NCBI GenBank assembly: GCA_027021325.1
Contig: JALUUN010000461.1
Coordinates: forward strand, 1 to 32,837
Direction: 5' to 3'
DNA: 32,837 nucleotides
From: Planctomycetota bacterium
GTDB lineage: Bacteria > Planctomycetota > UBA1135
Shown: positions 7,596 through 15,584 of the stretch, piece by piece
Numbering within the stretch: the stretch's first letter is position 1
Layout of the letters: every line of letters starts with the position of its first letter
Position numbers and translations under genes: made by a program
The notes under the pieces: generated by a model
Seen by the model: the letters and a program-made list of their open reading frames with translations, nothing else
What the model was told of the DNA's origin: nothing
The model's database searches: none

Positions 7596-8102
7596 TCAGC
7601 CGGAATCGCCGAGGACCTCCCGCGGCCGCGCCAGCTCGACGAGCCGGGCGCGGCCGGCCCCCAGGTCCTCCCAGGCCCGGGGCAGCTCGATACGGGCGGC
7701 GGCGCAGGTCGGGAAGGGAACCGGCCGCCCGGCCAGGGCGCTGACGAGGACCTCGAGGCCGGGATTGTGGGCCACGAGGAGGACATGGCCGGGCGCCTCC
7801 TGTTCCTCTTCCAGTCCGGACACAAGGTCGCGGATCCCCTCCGGAGGCGCCAGGTAGAGGCGGCGGTCCAGGCGCAGGGGCGCCCTGCTCCCCAGGGACT
7901 CGCGCAGGAGCTCGGCGGTCTCCTGCGCGCGCCGGGCCGTACTGCTCCAGAACAGGTCCACCGGCGGTTCAAAGCCGCGCAGATACTCTCCCATGCGCGG
8001 CGCCGTGCGCAGGCCGCGCCGGTTCAAGGGCCGCTCGTGGTCGTCCAGACCTTCCTGCTCCCAGGAGGACTTCGCGTGCCGGACCAGGGTGAGCCAGGGC
8101 AT
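7596..8102 (-). CDS. sixA: SixA-type phosphohistidine phosphatase (histidine phosphatase family)
   Basis: This 168-residue protein is of the branch-1 histidine phosphatase superfamily. It begins MPWLTLVRHAKSSW, with the catalytic Arg8-His9 in the SixA-typical LVRHAKS motif. It continues with RPLNRRG, SSTARRAQETAE and a second conserved histidine in LLVAHNPGLEVL. E. coli SixA (about 161 residues) removes phosphate from phosphohistidine on HPr-like or phosphorelay proteins; the substrate here is unknown. The ATG at 8102 was chosen because the family motif starts at residue 5; the longer open frame to 8666 is antiparallel overlap with the CPBP gene. The start lies 2 bases after the upstream CPBP stop, so it should be co-transcribed as the last gene of the long minus-strand series. 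Confidence 0.85.
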   Translation of the reverse strand: MPWLTLVRHAKSSWEQEGLDDHERPLNRRGLRTAPRMGEYLRGFEPPVDLFWSSTARRAQETAELLRESLGSRAPLRLDRRLYLAPPEGIRDLVSGLEEEQEAPGHVLLVAHNPGLEVLVSALAGRPVPFPTCAAARIELPRAWEDLGAGRARLVELARPREVLGDSG

Positions 8103-8104
8103 GC

Positions 8105-8764
8105 TCAGCCAGGGTAGCGGCCCAGGAACCACTCCCCGTAGCCGAGGAGGAAGAGAAGCTCGCCCCAGAGGGCGTGCAAGCAGGCCAGGCGCAGGAGGGA
8201 GCCATGGCGGGCGTAGTCGGCGGCGAACCAGAGCCCCCCGGCCAGGCTCAGAAGAGGGGCCACGGCGTTGCCAAAGAAGAGGTGGGCCCAGGCGAAGACG
8301 ACAGCACTCACGGCGATGCGCACCCCAAGGGAAGGCCAGAGAACCCGATAGCGGTGGAAGAAGAACACCCGGAACAGGAGTTCCTGGGGCAGGACCGAGG
8401 CCAGGGGGTAGAGGGCCGAGACCAGGAGCCAGAGGACGGGCTCCTCCCGCGGCAGCCGGAAGAGGCGTTCGGGCGCCAGCAAGGCCAGGGCCAGGGCGAG
8501 AAGCGCAGCGCCGGCCGCCACGGCTGCGAGAGTGCGCCGGTCCAGGAGCGGCGCACCCCAGCCCCGTCCCAGGTGGCGCCGCGGAAAGGCGGAGTCTCGC
8601 AGAAGCACCCGCAAGGCCAGGACACCGGCCGTGAGCAGGAGGGGGATCAGGAGGACCCCCATCCACGGCCGCAGGAGGACCGGCCCGAGAGGCAGGAGGA
8701 CGAAGAGGAGGACGAACTCCCGCCGCCGGGCGCGCCGTAGCGACGCGCCGCCGCCCTCAGGCAT
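8105..8764 (-). CDS. CPBP family intramembrane metalloprotease (CAAX protease-like)
   Basis: This 219-residue, multi-pass membrane protein has hydrophobic segments around residues 17-53, 80-97, 108-125, 148-165 and 170-182. It shows the three CPBP/Abi motifs. Motif 1 is LPQELLFRVFF with Glu128 and Arg132. Motif 2 is FAWAH with Phe157 and His161. Motif 3 is HALWG with His197. Motif 1 normally reads EExxxR; here the first Glu is Gln127, while the second, catalytic, Glu is kept. Motif 3 usually ends in Asn or Asp but has Gly at that place. Family members are glutamate-dependent or metal-dependent intramembrane proteases with roles in prenyl-protein processing or bacteriocin immunity; the role here is unknown. 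Its ATG overlaps the end of the leuB-like gene by 8 bases. Confidence 0.8.
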   Translation of the reverse strand: MPEGGGASLRRARRREFVLLFVLLPLGPVLLRPWMGVLLIPLLLTAGVLALRVLLRDSAFPRRHLGRGWGAPLLDRRTLAAVAAGAALLALALALLAPERLFRLPREEPVLWLLVSALYPLASVLPQELLFRVFFFHRYRVLWPSLGVRIAVSAVVFAWAHLFFGNAVAPLLSLAGGLWFAADYARHGSLLRLACLHALWGELLFLLGYGEWFLGRYPG

Positions 8765-9821
8765 TCACCGCCGCCAGCCGTTCGAGGACCATGTCCCCGA
8801 TCTCGTCCGTCGCATGGGCGCCGGCCTTGAGGCTGCGGATCCGGCCGCCTTGCAGCAGGTCGGCGATGCTCGCCTCGACTGCGGCGGCGGCCTCCTTCTC
8901 CCCCAGCCAGTCCAGCATCATTCCGAAGGCGGCGATGCTGGCCAGGGGGTTGGCGGTGTTCTTGCCGGCGGCCTTGGGGAAGCTGCCGTGGATCGGCTCG
9001 AACATGCCGAAACGGCCCGGATGCAGGTTGGCCGAGGCGGCGATACCCATGCCGCCCTGGATCATGGCTCCGAGGTCGGTGATGATGTCTCCGAACAGGT
9101 TGGTGGTGACCGCCGTGTCGAACCACTCGGGGTTCTTCACCATCCACATGCAGGCGGCGTCGATGTAGGCGTGATCGGTCTTGACTTCCGGGTATTCCTG
9201 GGCGACCTCCTCGAAGACCCGCGTGTACAGATCCTGGGCGCGCACGGCGTTGGCCTTGTCGATCAGGGTCAGCTGCCTGCGCGGCCGGGTACGCGCCAGG
9301 TCGAAGGCGAAGCGGATGATCCGTTCGGTTCCCTTGCGCGTGTAGACCATCGGCTGCATGGCTTTCTCCTCGGGCGTGCCCTGGTTCTCGAACACCGGTT
9401 GCTGGACATAGGCGTCCTCGGTGTTCTCGCGCACGATCACCATGTCCACGTCCTCCGGCCCCTTGTCCTTGAGAGGGCAGAAGCGTGCATCGTAGAGCTT
9501 GATGGGCCGCAGATTGACGTAGAGGTCCAGATCCCAGCGCAGGTGGCCGATGATGCCCCGCTCGATGAGGCCGACCGGCGCCCGCGGATCGCCGATGGCG
9601 CCGAGGAAGCAGGCGTCGTGCTGCTGCACCTCCTCGAAGGCCGGATCCGGAAAGATCTCTCCGGTCTCCAGCCAGTGCTCGGTACCGAAGGGGTACTCCG
9701 TGACCTCGATGCCGAAGCCGAAGTGCTCGGCAGCGGCGCGCAGGACGCGCAGGCCCTCCCGGGTGACCTCGGGGCCGATTCCGTCCCCGGCGATGACGGC
9801 GATGCGGTGGGTTGTGCTCAT
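8757..9821 (-). CDS. leuB: 3-isopropylmalate dehydrogenase-like decarboxylating dehydrogenase
   Basis: This 354-residue NAD(P)-dependent beta-decarboxylating dehydrogenase contains AGDGIGPEV near the N-terminus and substrate-binding Arg95, Arg105 (LRWDLDLYVNLRP) and Arg131. The catalytic Lys189 is in LIDKANAVR, the metal ligands are Asp221 (YIDAACMWMV) and Asp245/Asp249 (NLFGDIITD), and the cofactor loop is FEPIHGSFPKAAGKNTANP. LeuB oxidises 3-isopropylmalate in leucine synthesis. Here the region after Arg131 reads RENTEDAYV rather than the ELTGG seen in classical LeuB, which is closer to the tartrate/D-malate, isocitrate and homoisocitrate branch. The direct neighbour is an aconitase/IPM isomerase-family gene with a 4-base ATGA overlap, which argues for leucine synthesis, but isocitrate or another acid cannot be excluded. 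Confidence 0.8.
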   Translation of the reverse strand: MSTTHRIAVIAGDGIGPEVTREGLRVLRAAAEHFGFGIEVTEYPFGTEHWLETGEIFPDPAFEEVQQHDACFLGAIGDPRAPVGLIERGIIGHLRWDLDLYVNLRPIKLYDARFCPLKDKGPEDVDMVIVRENTEDAYVQQPVFENQGTPEEKAMQPMVYTRKGTERIIRFAFDLARTRPRRQLTLIDKANAVRAQDLYTRVFEEVAQEYPEVKTDHAYIDAACMWMVKNPEWFDTAVTTNLFGDIITDLGAMIQGGMGIAASANLHPGRFGMFEPIHGSFPKAAGKNTANPLASIAAFGMMLDWLGEKEAAAAVEASIADLLQGGRIRSLKAGAHATDEIGDMVLERLAAVNA

Positions 9822-11845
9822 GTCGGCTCAGGGGCGGAGACCGGCTGGCCGCGACGGGCGAAGAGGCCCGGCGTCCAGGCGGTGATGCGGCCGGTGAAGG
9901 CCGAGGCAGCCACAGTCAGGGGCGAGGCCAGGTACAGTCTGCCGGGGCCGCTCCGGCCCTGGAAATTGCGGTTGATGGCGCTCACCGTGACCTGCTCCGG
10001 CGAGTGGCTGACGCCGGGCCCGCAGCCGATGCAGGCGCCGCAGCCCGGGTGGATGACGCGCACTCCAGCCTTCTCGAAGAGTTCCACCCAGCCGCGCTCG
10101 CGGGCGTAGCGCTCGACCTCGAGGCTTCCGAACTGGATGTAGAACTCGACGCCCTCGGCCACTTTCAGGCCGGCGTCCACCGCCTCCTGGACGACCCGGG
10201 CATAGAAGGCGAAGTCGTCGATCTTGCCGGCGGTGCAGGATCCGCCGTAGGCGATGTCGATGGGGACCTCCCCCAGCTCGCGAATCCGGCGGCCGTTGGT
10301 CGGGTCGCTCGGGATGCCGCGATCCGGATCCCCCGGATCGGCGACCATGGGCTCGATCCGCGACAGGTCGATGAGGTGGACACCGCCGGGGTACTCGGCA
10401 TCCGGGTCGGGGGACACGAAGCGCACCCGCAGCTCCTCGGCGGTCCGCCCGGGACGCCGCTCCAGGAGCCACTCCAGGGTGCGCTCGTCGGCCTCGCAGA
10501 TCCCGGTCTTCGCGGTGCACTCCGTGGCCATGTTGCAGAGCGTGGCGCGCTCGTCCATGGACAGAGCGGACAGGCCGGGTCCGCCGAACTCCATGCACCG
10601 GTCCAGGGTCGCCTCCTGACGCGCGTAGTGCAGGAGGATCCAGAGCATGACGTCCTTGGCCGTGCAGTTCTCCGGCAGCTCCCCCGTCAGTTCGAAGCGG
10701 ATGGACTCCGGGACCTGCACGAAAGTGAAGCCGCTGTGGGCGAGGGCTGCGTACTCCGTGGCGCCGACGCCGTAGGCCAGGGCGTTGTTGCCGCCGCCCA
10801 TGCAGGTGTGGCTGTCCGTGGCCTGGATGAAGTCGCCCGGATCAATGAACTCCTCACGCGCCACCTGGTGGCAGATGCCGGGGCTGATACCCTCACGGGC
10901 GCTGTAGTCGCGGACGCCGGTGTGCCGCTGGAACTCCCGCTGCAGGTTGCGCAGCGTCTGGATGCGGTCGGCGAAGGGCTGCATCCGCGGCACGCCGTCG
11001 GCGTAAAGCAGGTGGTCCTCGAAGACCGCCAGCTTCTCGGGGTTGCACACCCGGTAGTCCTCGCCGAACTCCTGCTGCAGGAAGGTATGGACCTGGGCGG
11101 TGGTGAACTCGTGGCTGTAACCGCCGTCCACCTCGGCCAGGACCGCATCCCCGGGCTTCACATGGCGCGGTTCCTTCCCGCGCCCGACGAGCTTCGAGGC
11201 GATAATCTTCTCGAACATCGTCATCGGCCGCGGCCCGGTCTCCGGCAACGGCACCTCGATCTCCCCGGCCTGCAGGCGCCGGGTGAAGGGGAACAGGCCG
11301 CCGCTCTCCAGGATCAGGCGCGTGACCGGATCGTAGCGGGACGTGAACTCCTCCAGGGGGATGGCCTCTCCGGCCTGCAGCCGCTTCAGCTGCTCGTGGT
11401 CCCCCATCAACTGCCCGAGATTGATGTTGTTGCGCTCGTGGATGGGCGCGAAGCTGGCGGCGATGACGATGCGGATGCCGCACCAGCGCTCCGCCTGCGG
11501 GGCGGTCTCGCGGCTGCTCCCGGTGCCCTTGCGGTAACCGCTGACGATGACCTCGAAGTTGCCATCCATCAGCGCCCGCTCCCGGAACACCCGCTCTCCC
11601 TCGTGCATGAGGCCGGCGTAGGCGTTCAGGGCGATGTCCTCCGGCCGGTGGTGAAAGCAGACCCAGGCCGGCGTCATGACATCGGTGTTGATGTCGTCCA
11701 GGAGGTCCTCAACGCTCAGGTCCTCCATTCGCAGGTCCAGCCCCTCGTAGAGCTGCTTGCGGATCAGGTCCAGGTCCTTGGTCAGGAACAGGACCCGCTT
11801 GCCGGGACTGAGGCGGACCTCCGCGGGCGGCCAGGCCTGGCTCAT
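9818..11845 (-). CDS. Aconitase-family dehydratase, LeuD-like domain fused ahead of LeuC-like domain
   Basis: This 675-residue [4Fe-4S] hydro-lyase has a permuted domain order. Residues about 35-150 form the swivel (LeuD-like) domain, with DINTDVMTPAW and GYRKGTGSSRETAP (GSSR 109-112). The LeuC/aconitase catalytic core follows: HQV (326-328), DSHT (344-347), TLCNMA with Cys437 and PGCGACIGC with Cys602 and Cys605. It ends with NRNFQGRSGPG and LASPLTVAASAF. The three cysteines match the cluster ligands of the family. Classical LeuC and LeuD are separate polypeptides; AcnA/IRP fusions have the swivel last; AcnB has it before the core but after an extra HEAT-like domain missing here. The reaction is likely 2-/3-isopropylmalate isomerisation given the adjacent leuB-like gene; citrate/isocitrate is the alternative. 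The ATG at 11845 lies 13 bases after the thiolase stop. Confidence 0.8.
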   Translation of the reverse strand: MSQAWPPAEVRLSPGKRVLFLTKDLDLIRKQLYEGLDLRMEDLSVEDLLDDINTDVMTPAWVCFHHRPEDIALNAYAGLMHEGERVFRERALMDGNFEVIVSGYRKGTGSSRETAPQAERWCGIRIVIAASFAPIHERNNINLGQLMGDHEQLKRLQAGEAIPLEEFTSRYDPVTRLILESGGLFPFTRRLQAGEIEVPLPETGPRPMTMFEKIIASKLVGRGKEPRHVKPGDAVLAEVDGGYSHEFTTAQVHTFLQQEFGEDYRVCNPEKLAVFEDHLLYADGVPRMQPFADRIQTLRNLQREFQRHTGVRDYSAREGISPGICHQVAREEFIDPGDFIQATDSHTCMGGGNNALAYGVGATEYAALAHSGFTFVQVPESIRFELTGELPENCTAKDVMLWILLHYARQEATLDRCMEFGGPGLSALSMDERATLCNMATECTAKTGICEADERTLEWLLERRPGRTAEELRVRFVSPDPDAEYPGGVHLIDLSRIEPMVADPGDPDRGIPSDPTNGRRIRELGEVPIDIAYGGSCTAGKIDDFAFYARVVQEAVDAGLKVAEGVEFYIQFGSLEVERYARERGWVELFEKAGVRVIHPGCGACIGCGPGVSHSPEQVTVSAINRNFQGRSGPGRLYLASPLTVAASAFTGRITAWTPGLFARRGQPVSAPEPT

Positions 11846-11858
11846 CGGTCGCCGCGCC

Positions 11859-13064
11859 TCAGCCCTCGCCCCGCTCCACGAGCATGGCAATGCCCTGGCC
11901 GCCGCCGATGCAGGCCGAGGCCATGCCGAAGCGCGCTCCGGCGCGCTCCAGCTGGTGGTAGAGGGTCAGGACCAGCCGTGTGCCGGTGGCGCCCAGGGGG
12001 TGGCCAATGGCGACGGCGCCGCCGTTGACATTGCACTTGTCCCGGTCCAGTTCCAGGGCCTTCTCCACCGCCAGATACTGGGCAGCGAAGGCCTCGTTGA
12101 TCTCGAAGAAGTCCACCTGGTCCTTGGTGATCCCGGCGCGCTCGCAGGCCTGCTGGATGGCGGGCACCGGCCCGATCCCCATGCGCGCAGGGTCCACGCC
12201 GGCCAGTCCCCAGCTGCGGATCCAGGCGCGGATCCGCCAGCCCTCGCGGCGCGCCCGTCCCGCCGTGGTCACGATCAAGGCTGCGGCCCCGTCCACGATC
12301 CCCGAGGCGTTGCCGGCGGTCACCGTCCCGTCCTTGCCGAAGGCCGGGCGCAGGCGGCTCAGGGCCTCGAGGCTGGTATCGGGCTTGATGTGGTCGTCAA
12401 TGGCGACCTCCACCTCCTCACGGCCGCGCTTGACCTGGACCGGAACGATCTCCTCGGCGAAGGTCCCGTTCTGGACCGCGGCCGCCCCCAGGCGGTGACT
12501 GCGCAGGGCATACTCGTCCTGGTCCTCCCGGCTGATGCCGAAGTCCCGCGCCAGGTTCTCGGCGGTCTGGGCCATGAAGAAGCCGCAATAGGGGTCCAGC
12601 AGGGACTCGAAGAGGTAGTCGTTCAGGGGCGGGTTGGCACCCAGGCGGAAGCCCTCGCGGGCGCCGCGCAGGACATGGGGTGCCTGGCTCATGTTCTCCA
12701 TGCCGCCGGCCACGCAGACCTCGGCCTCGCCGGCCAGGAGGGTGTGGCAGGCGGAGACGATGGACTGGATCCCGCTTCCACAGAGCCGGTTCACGGTCAG
12801 GGCCGGCAGGCTCTGGTCGAGGCCCGCCTTCAGGGCGGCGTGGCGTGCGCCGTAGATGGCCCCGGCCTCGGTCTGGAGAGCGTTGCCCATGAAGACCTGC
12901 TCGATGGCCTCGCCGGGGACGCCGGAGCGCTCCAGCGCGCCCTGGATGGCGTAGGCACCGAGCTGGTTGGCGCCGACGTCCTTGAACAGGCCGTAGCCCG
13001 GAGTGCCGACGTACTCGGCCATGGCGGTACGGGCACCGCCGACGATGACGAGGTCCTGGTGCAT
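11859..13064 (-). CDS. Acetyl-CoA acetyltransferase (thiolase), copy 1
   Basis: This 401-residue thiolase is of normal family length. Catalytic residues are visible: nucleophile Cys95 in VNRLCGSGIQS, NEAFAAQ, His355 in AIGHPLGATGTR and acid/base Cys385 in SACIGGGQG. Thiolases of this type either condense two acetyl-CoA (biosynthetic) or cleave 3-ketoacyl-CoA (degradative). The loop GGMENMSQAPHVL is typical of acetoacetyl-CoA thiolases, but direction cannot be decided from sequence. It begins a sub-cluster with the aconitase-like and LeuB-like genes and follows the enoyl-CoA hydratase after a 93-base gap that contains a possible promoter. The start is ATG at 13064. Confidence 0.88.
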   Translation of the reverse strand: MHQDLVIVGGARTAMAEYVGTPGYGLFKDVGANQLGAYAIQGALERSGVPGEAIEQVFMGNALQTEAGAIYGARHAALKAGLDQSLPALTVNRLCGSGIQSIVSACHTLLAGEAEVCVAGGMENMSQAPHVLRGAREGFRLGANPPLNDYLFESLLDPYCGFFMAQTAENLARDFGISREDQDEYALRSHRLGAAAVQNGTFAEEIVPVQVKRGREEVEVAIDDHIKPDTSLEALSRLRPAFGKDGTVTAGNASGIVDGAAALIVTTAGRARREGWRIRAWIRSWGLAGVDPARMGIGPVPAIQQACERAGITKDQVDFFEINEAFAAQYLAVEKALELDRDKCNVNGGAVAIGHPLGATGTRLVLTLYHQLERAGARFGMASACIGGGQGIAMLVERGEG

Positions 13065-13132
13065 CGGGGGTAGACGGGAGGCTGGAATGCGGAAGCGGCC
13101 CGGCGGGCCGGGACGGCTCCGCAGGGCCGCGC

Positions 13133-13138
13133 ATTGTA
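13133..13138 (-). promoter_or_regulatory. Possible -10 box before thiolase copy 1
   Basis: On the minus strand this reads TACAAT, five of six bases of the sigma-70 -10 consensus, in an otherwise GC-rich gap between the enoyl-CoA hydratase stop and the thiolase start. No good -35 hexamer is found 16-18 bases upstream. The gap also has a GGGCGC/GCGCCC hairpin (13152-13166) with the upstream gene's TGA in its loop. This would allow separate transcription of thiolase, aconitase-like and leuB-like genes. Confidence 0.3.
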
Positions 13139-13157
13139 GTCCTGCCGGCGCGGGCGC

Positions 13158-13985
13158 TCAGCGCCCCTGGAAGGAAGGCTTCCGCTTCTCCAGGAAGGCG
13201 CGGATGCCCTCGTGCCGGTCCTTCGTCGCGAAGACCAGGCCGAAGGCGTCGGACTCGGTGTTCTCGCCCTCGCCCTGGCCGGTCTCCAGGCCGCGGCGCA
13301 TGACCTCCAGGGCCAGGGCCTGGGCGGCGCCGCCCTGGGAGGCAATGCGCCGCGCCAGGGCCAGGGTGCCCTCCTCGAGCTCCTCCGGGGCGAAGAGCCG
13401 GTTGACGATGCCCACCCGCCAGGCCTCCTCGGCCGGGAAGTGCTCGGCGGTCAGGACCCACTCCCGAGCTACGCCGGCGCCGGCCAGGCGCATGAGGCGC
13501 TGGGTGCCGCCGAAGCCGGGAATCAGACCAAGACCGACTTCGGGCAGGCCCAGCTTCGCCGCCGTCGAAGCCACGCGCAGGTGGCAGGCCAGGGCCAGCT
13601 CCAGGCCGCCGCCCAGGGCGTAGCCCTGGATCATGGCGATCACCGGCTTCGGACAGCCCTCGATCTGGTCCAGGACCGCTTGGCCCATGCGGCTGAAGGC
13701 CCGCGCCTCCAGGGGTTCCATCTCGGCCATCTCGGCGATGTCGGCGCCGGCCACGAAGGCCTTGTCGCCGCCGCCCGAGAGCACGATGACCCGCACCGTC
13801 TCGTCCACGGCCAGTTCGTCCAGGACCAGGTCCAGTTCCACGAGGACCTCGGTATTCAGGGCGTTCAGGGCCTTCGGCCGCTGGATGACGACCCGGGCGA
13901 TGCCCTCCTCGAAGCCGACTTCGAGGTGCTGCAGTTCGATGATCTCGCCGCCTTCCCCGGCGGCCGCAGGGCTTTGTTCGCTCAT
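13158..13985 (-). CDS. Enoyl-CoA hydratase/isomerase (crotonase family)
   Basis: This 275-residue crotonase-fold protein adds water to trans-2-enoyl-CoA. Both catalytic glutamates of true hydratases are present: Glu129 in ALGGGLELALAC and Glu149 in GLPEVGLGLIPGFGGTQRL. The oxyanion-hole loop KAFVAGADIAEM (about 76-87) and the YALGGG helix are intact. The first 25 residues are an extra acidic/Ala-Gly-rich leader not found in minimal members. The start ATG at 13985 overlaps the stop of the upstream cyclophilin (ATGA), indicating translational coupling. With two thiolases in the same series, a beta-oxidation-like or short-chain acyl-CoA pathway is implied, but no 3-hydroxyacyl-CoA or acyl-CoA dehydrogenase is in the window. 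Confidence 0.88.
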   Translation of the reverse strand: MSEQSPAAAGEGGEIIELQHLEVGFEEGIARVVIQRPKALNALNTEVLVELDLVLDELAVDETVRVIVLSGGGDKAFVAGADIAEMAEMEPLEARAFSRMGQAVLDQIEGCPKPVIAMIQGYALGGGLELALACHLRVASTAAKLGLPEVGLGLIPGFGGTQRLMRLAGAGVAREWVLTAEHFPAEEAWRVGIVNRLFAPEELEEGTLALARRIASQGGAAQALALEVMRRGLETGQGEGENTESDAFGLVFATKDRHEGIRAFLEKRKPSFQGR

Positions 13986-14557
13986 CCTTCCTTCTCCTCC
14001 TCGGTTCCGGCCAGGCGCAGGTGCACGCCGGCGATCCGGACCGGGGCCAGGGGCCGGCTGCGCGCGCCGTCACCACCCGGGCCGCAGGGCGTCGCGCACA
14101 CCCGGTCCACCACCTCGATGCCATCCACGACCTCGCCGAAGGCAGCATACTGGCCGTCCAGGAAACCAGCGTCGGCGTGGCAGATGAAGAACTGGCAGGA
14201 GGCCGAGTCCGGGTCGCTCGAACGCGCCATGGAGATCACCCCGCGCCGGTGGCTGCGCGCGGGATCGGTCGAGAACTCGCCCGGGATGGTCCCGTGGGGT
14301 CCGGAGCCGGAGCCGGTCCCCAGGGGGCAGCCGCCCTGCATCATGAAGCCCTCGATGACCCGGTGGAAGCCGAGGCCGTCGTAGAAGCCCTCGGCGCAGT
14401 AGCGCAGGAAGTTGCGCACCGTCGCCGGAGCGGTCTCGGGCCAGAAGCGCAGGCTCAGACGGCCGGCGGGCTCGCCGCCGATCTCGAGGTCCAGGTCGGC
14501 GCGGACCCGGGCCAGTTCAGCGTCGTCCAGGGTGTGGGGGGAGCCGAGGTCGCTCAT
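13982..14557 (-). CDS. Peptidyl-prolyl cis-trans isomerase, cyclophilin type (cytoplasmic)
   Basis: This 191-residue cyclophilin catalyses proline isomerisation. It has the core order TVRNFLRYCAEGFYDGLGFHRVIEGFMMQGG, then GTIPGEF, GVISMARSSDPDSASCQFFI and FLDGQYAAFGEVVDG. The catalytic Arg (in FHRV), the FMxQGG strand and the SQFFI-type strand (here CQFFI) are all there. No signal peptide is seen; the N-terminus MSDLGSPHTLDDAELARVR is hydrophilic, so it should act in the cytoplasm. The ATG at 14557 is chosen because upstream frame lacks similarity. It follows a longer, secreted paralogue by 61 bases and overlaps the crotonase start by 4 bases. Confidence 0.87.
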   Translation of the reverse strand: MSDLGSPHTLDDAELARVRADLDLEIGGEPAGRLSLRFWPETAPATVRNFLRYCAEGFYDGLGFHRVIEGFMMQGGCPLGTGSGSGPHGTIPGEFSTDPARSHRRGVISMARSSDPDSASCQFFICHADAGFLDGQYAAFGEVVDGIEVVDRVCATPCGPGGDGARSRPLAPVRIAGVHLRLAGTEEEKEG

Positions 14558-14618
14558 CGTTACGGGTTCGCCGGGGGAGCGGGAAGGGCGGATCGCGGAG
14601 AGGAAGAAGGGAGCGCGG

Positions 14619-15575
14619 TCAATCCACCCGGTAGACGCGCACCGCCTCGATGCGGCAGGGCTTCTCAGGGGTGGAGCGCTGCGGCCCGCCGACGGGCACT
14701 GCGGCCACCGCGTCCACCGCCTCCATGCCACGCAGGACCCGGCCGAAGCTTGCGTACTTCCCGTCCAGGTGCGGGGCGTCGGCGTGGCAGATGAAGAACT
14801 GGCAGGAGGCCGAGTCCGGATGCTGCGAGCGGGCCATGGAGATCACCCCGCGCCGGTGGGCGTACTTCGGCTCGCGGCTGAACTCGCCCGGGATGCGTCC
14901 GTACGGACCCTCGCCGCGGCCGGTGCCCTGGGGATCGCCGCCCTGGATCATGAAGCCGGCGATGACCCGGTGAAAGCCAAGGCCGTCGTAGAAACCCTCG
15001 GCACAGTAGCGCAGGAAGTTGCGCACCGTCTTCGGAGCCTTCTCCGGCCAGAACTCCAGGAGCACCGCGCCGACCGGCTCGCCGCCGACGCTCAGATCCA
15101 TCTCGACCAGGTAGCTCGCGAGGGCGGCATCGGACACCGCCTGGGCGTCCTCGAAGGCGACCTCGCCCTTCTTGAGGAGCCGGGCGATGCGCAGGTTCCC
15201 CACGGTCTTCCACGGCGCTTCGGCGGCCTCCCGGAACAGCAGCTCGGCCGCGCCGGCAGCGCACTCCGGAAGCACCGGCCCGAGATCGAAACGACGCCGC
15301 ACCTGGGCGCCCTCGGGCAGGGGCCAGGGATCGCCACCGTCGGGAAAGGCACCCTCGTCGAGGCCCGGGAAGGGATGGATCCTGCCGGCGGCGTCGCGCA
15401 GGGCCCAGGCCGAGGGCTGGATCCAGGACGGGTGGAAGGACTGTCCGTCCCCGCCCTCGAAGACCACGGTCACGGGCGCCGGTCCCGCAGGCACCAGGAA
15501 GGCCTCCGCCTCGACGCGGGGCCCGGCGCCGGCGGCAGGCAGGAGGAGGACGGTGAGAAGAAGGCCGGAGGGCAT
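14619..15575 (-). CDS. Secreted cyclophilin-type peptidyl-prolyl isomerase with N-terminal extra domain
   Basis: This is a 318-residue protein if the ATG at 15575 is used. A GTG at 15584, directly after the thiolase stop, would add three residues. The start MPSGLLLTVLLLPAAGAG looks like a signal peptide, although its n-region lacks basic residues. Residues about 20-150 form an unrecognised beta-rich domain. It may be a lipoprotein-like or chaperone module; the text FHPSWIQPSAWALRDAAGR suggests an Ig-like fold, which is a guess. Residues about 150-318 form a cyclophilin domain with FLRYCAEGFYDGLGFHRV, FMIQGGDPQGTG, GVISMARSQHPDSASCQFFI and DGKYASFGRVLRGM. The paralogue lies immediately downstream. 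The product is probably a periplasmic folding helper. Confidence 0.83.
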   Translation of the reverse strand: MPSGLLLTVLLLPAAGAGPRVEAEAFLVPAGPAPVTVVFEGGDGQSFHPSWIQPSAWALRDAAGRIHPFPGLDEGAFPDGGDPWPLPEGAQVRRRFDLGPVLPECAAGAAELLFREAAEAPWKTVGNLRIARLLKKGEVAFEDAQAVSDAALASYLVEMDLSVGGEPVGAVLLEFWPEKAPKTVRNFLRYCAEGFYDGLGFHRVIAGFMIQGGDPQGTGRGEGPYGRIPGEFSREPKYAHRRGVISMARSQHPDSASCQFFICHADAPHLDGKYASFGRVLRGMEAVDAVAAVPVGGPQRSTPEKPCRIEAVRVYRVD

Positions 15576-15584
15576 GGCAGGCAC

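Noticed and set aside
9812..13073. Long plus-strand frames opposite the aconitase-like and thiolase genes
   Set aside because: Composition is that of reverse-complemented coding DNA, and they span gene boundaries of the real minus-strand genes.
13097..13109. Hairpin GGCCCG/CGGGCC in the leader of thiolase copy 1 as a riboswitch
   Set aside because: It is a short GC-rich palindrome with a one-base centre; no conserved riboswitch core is visible.
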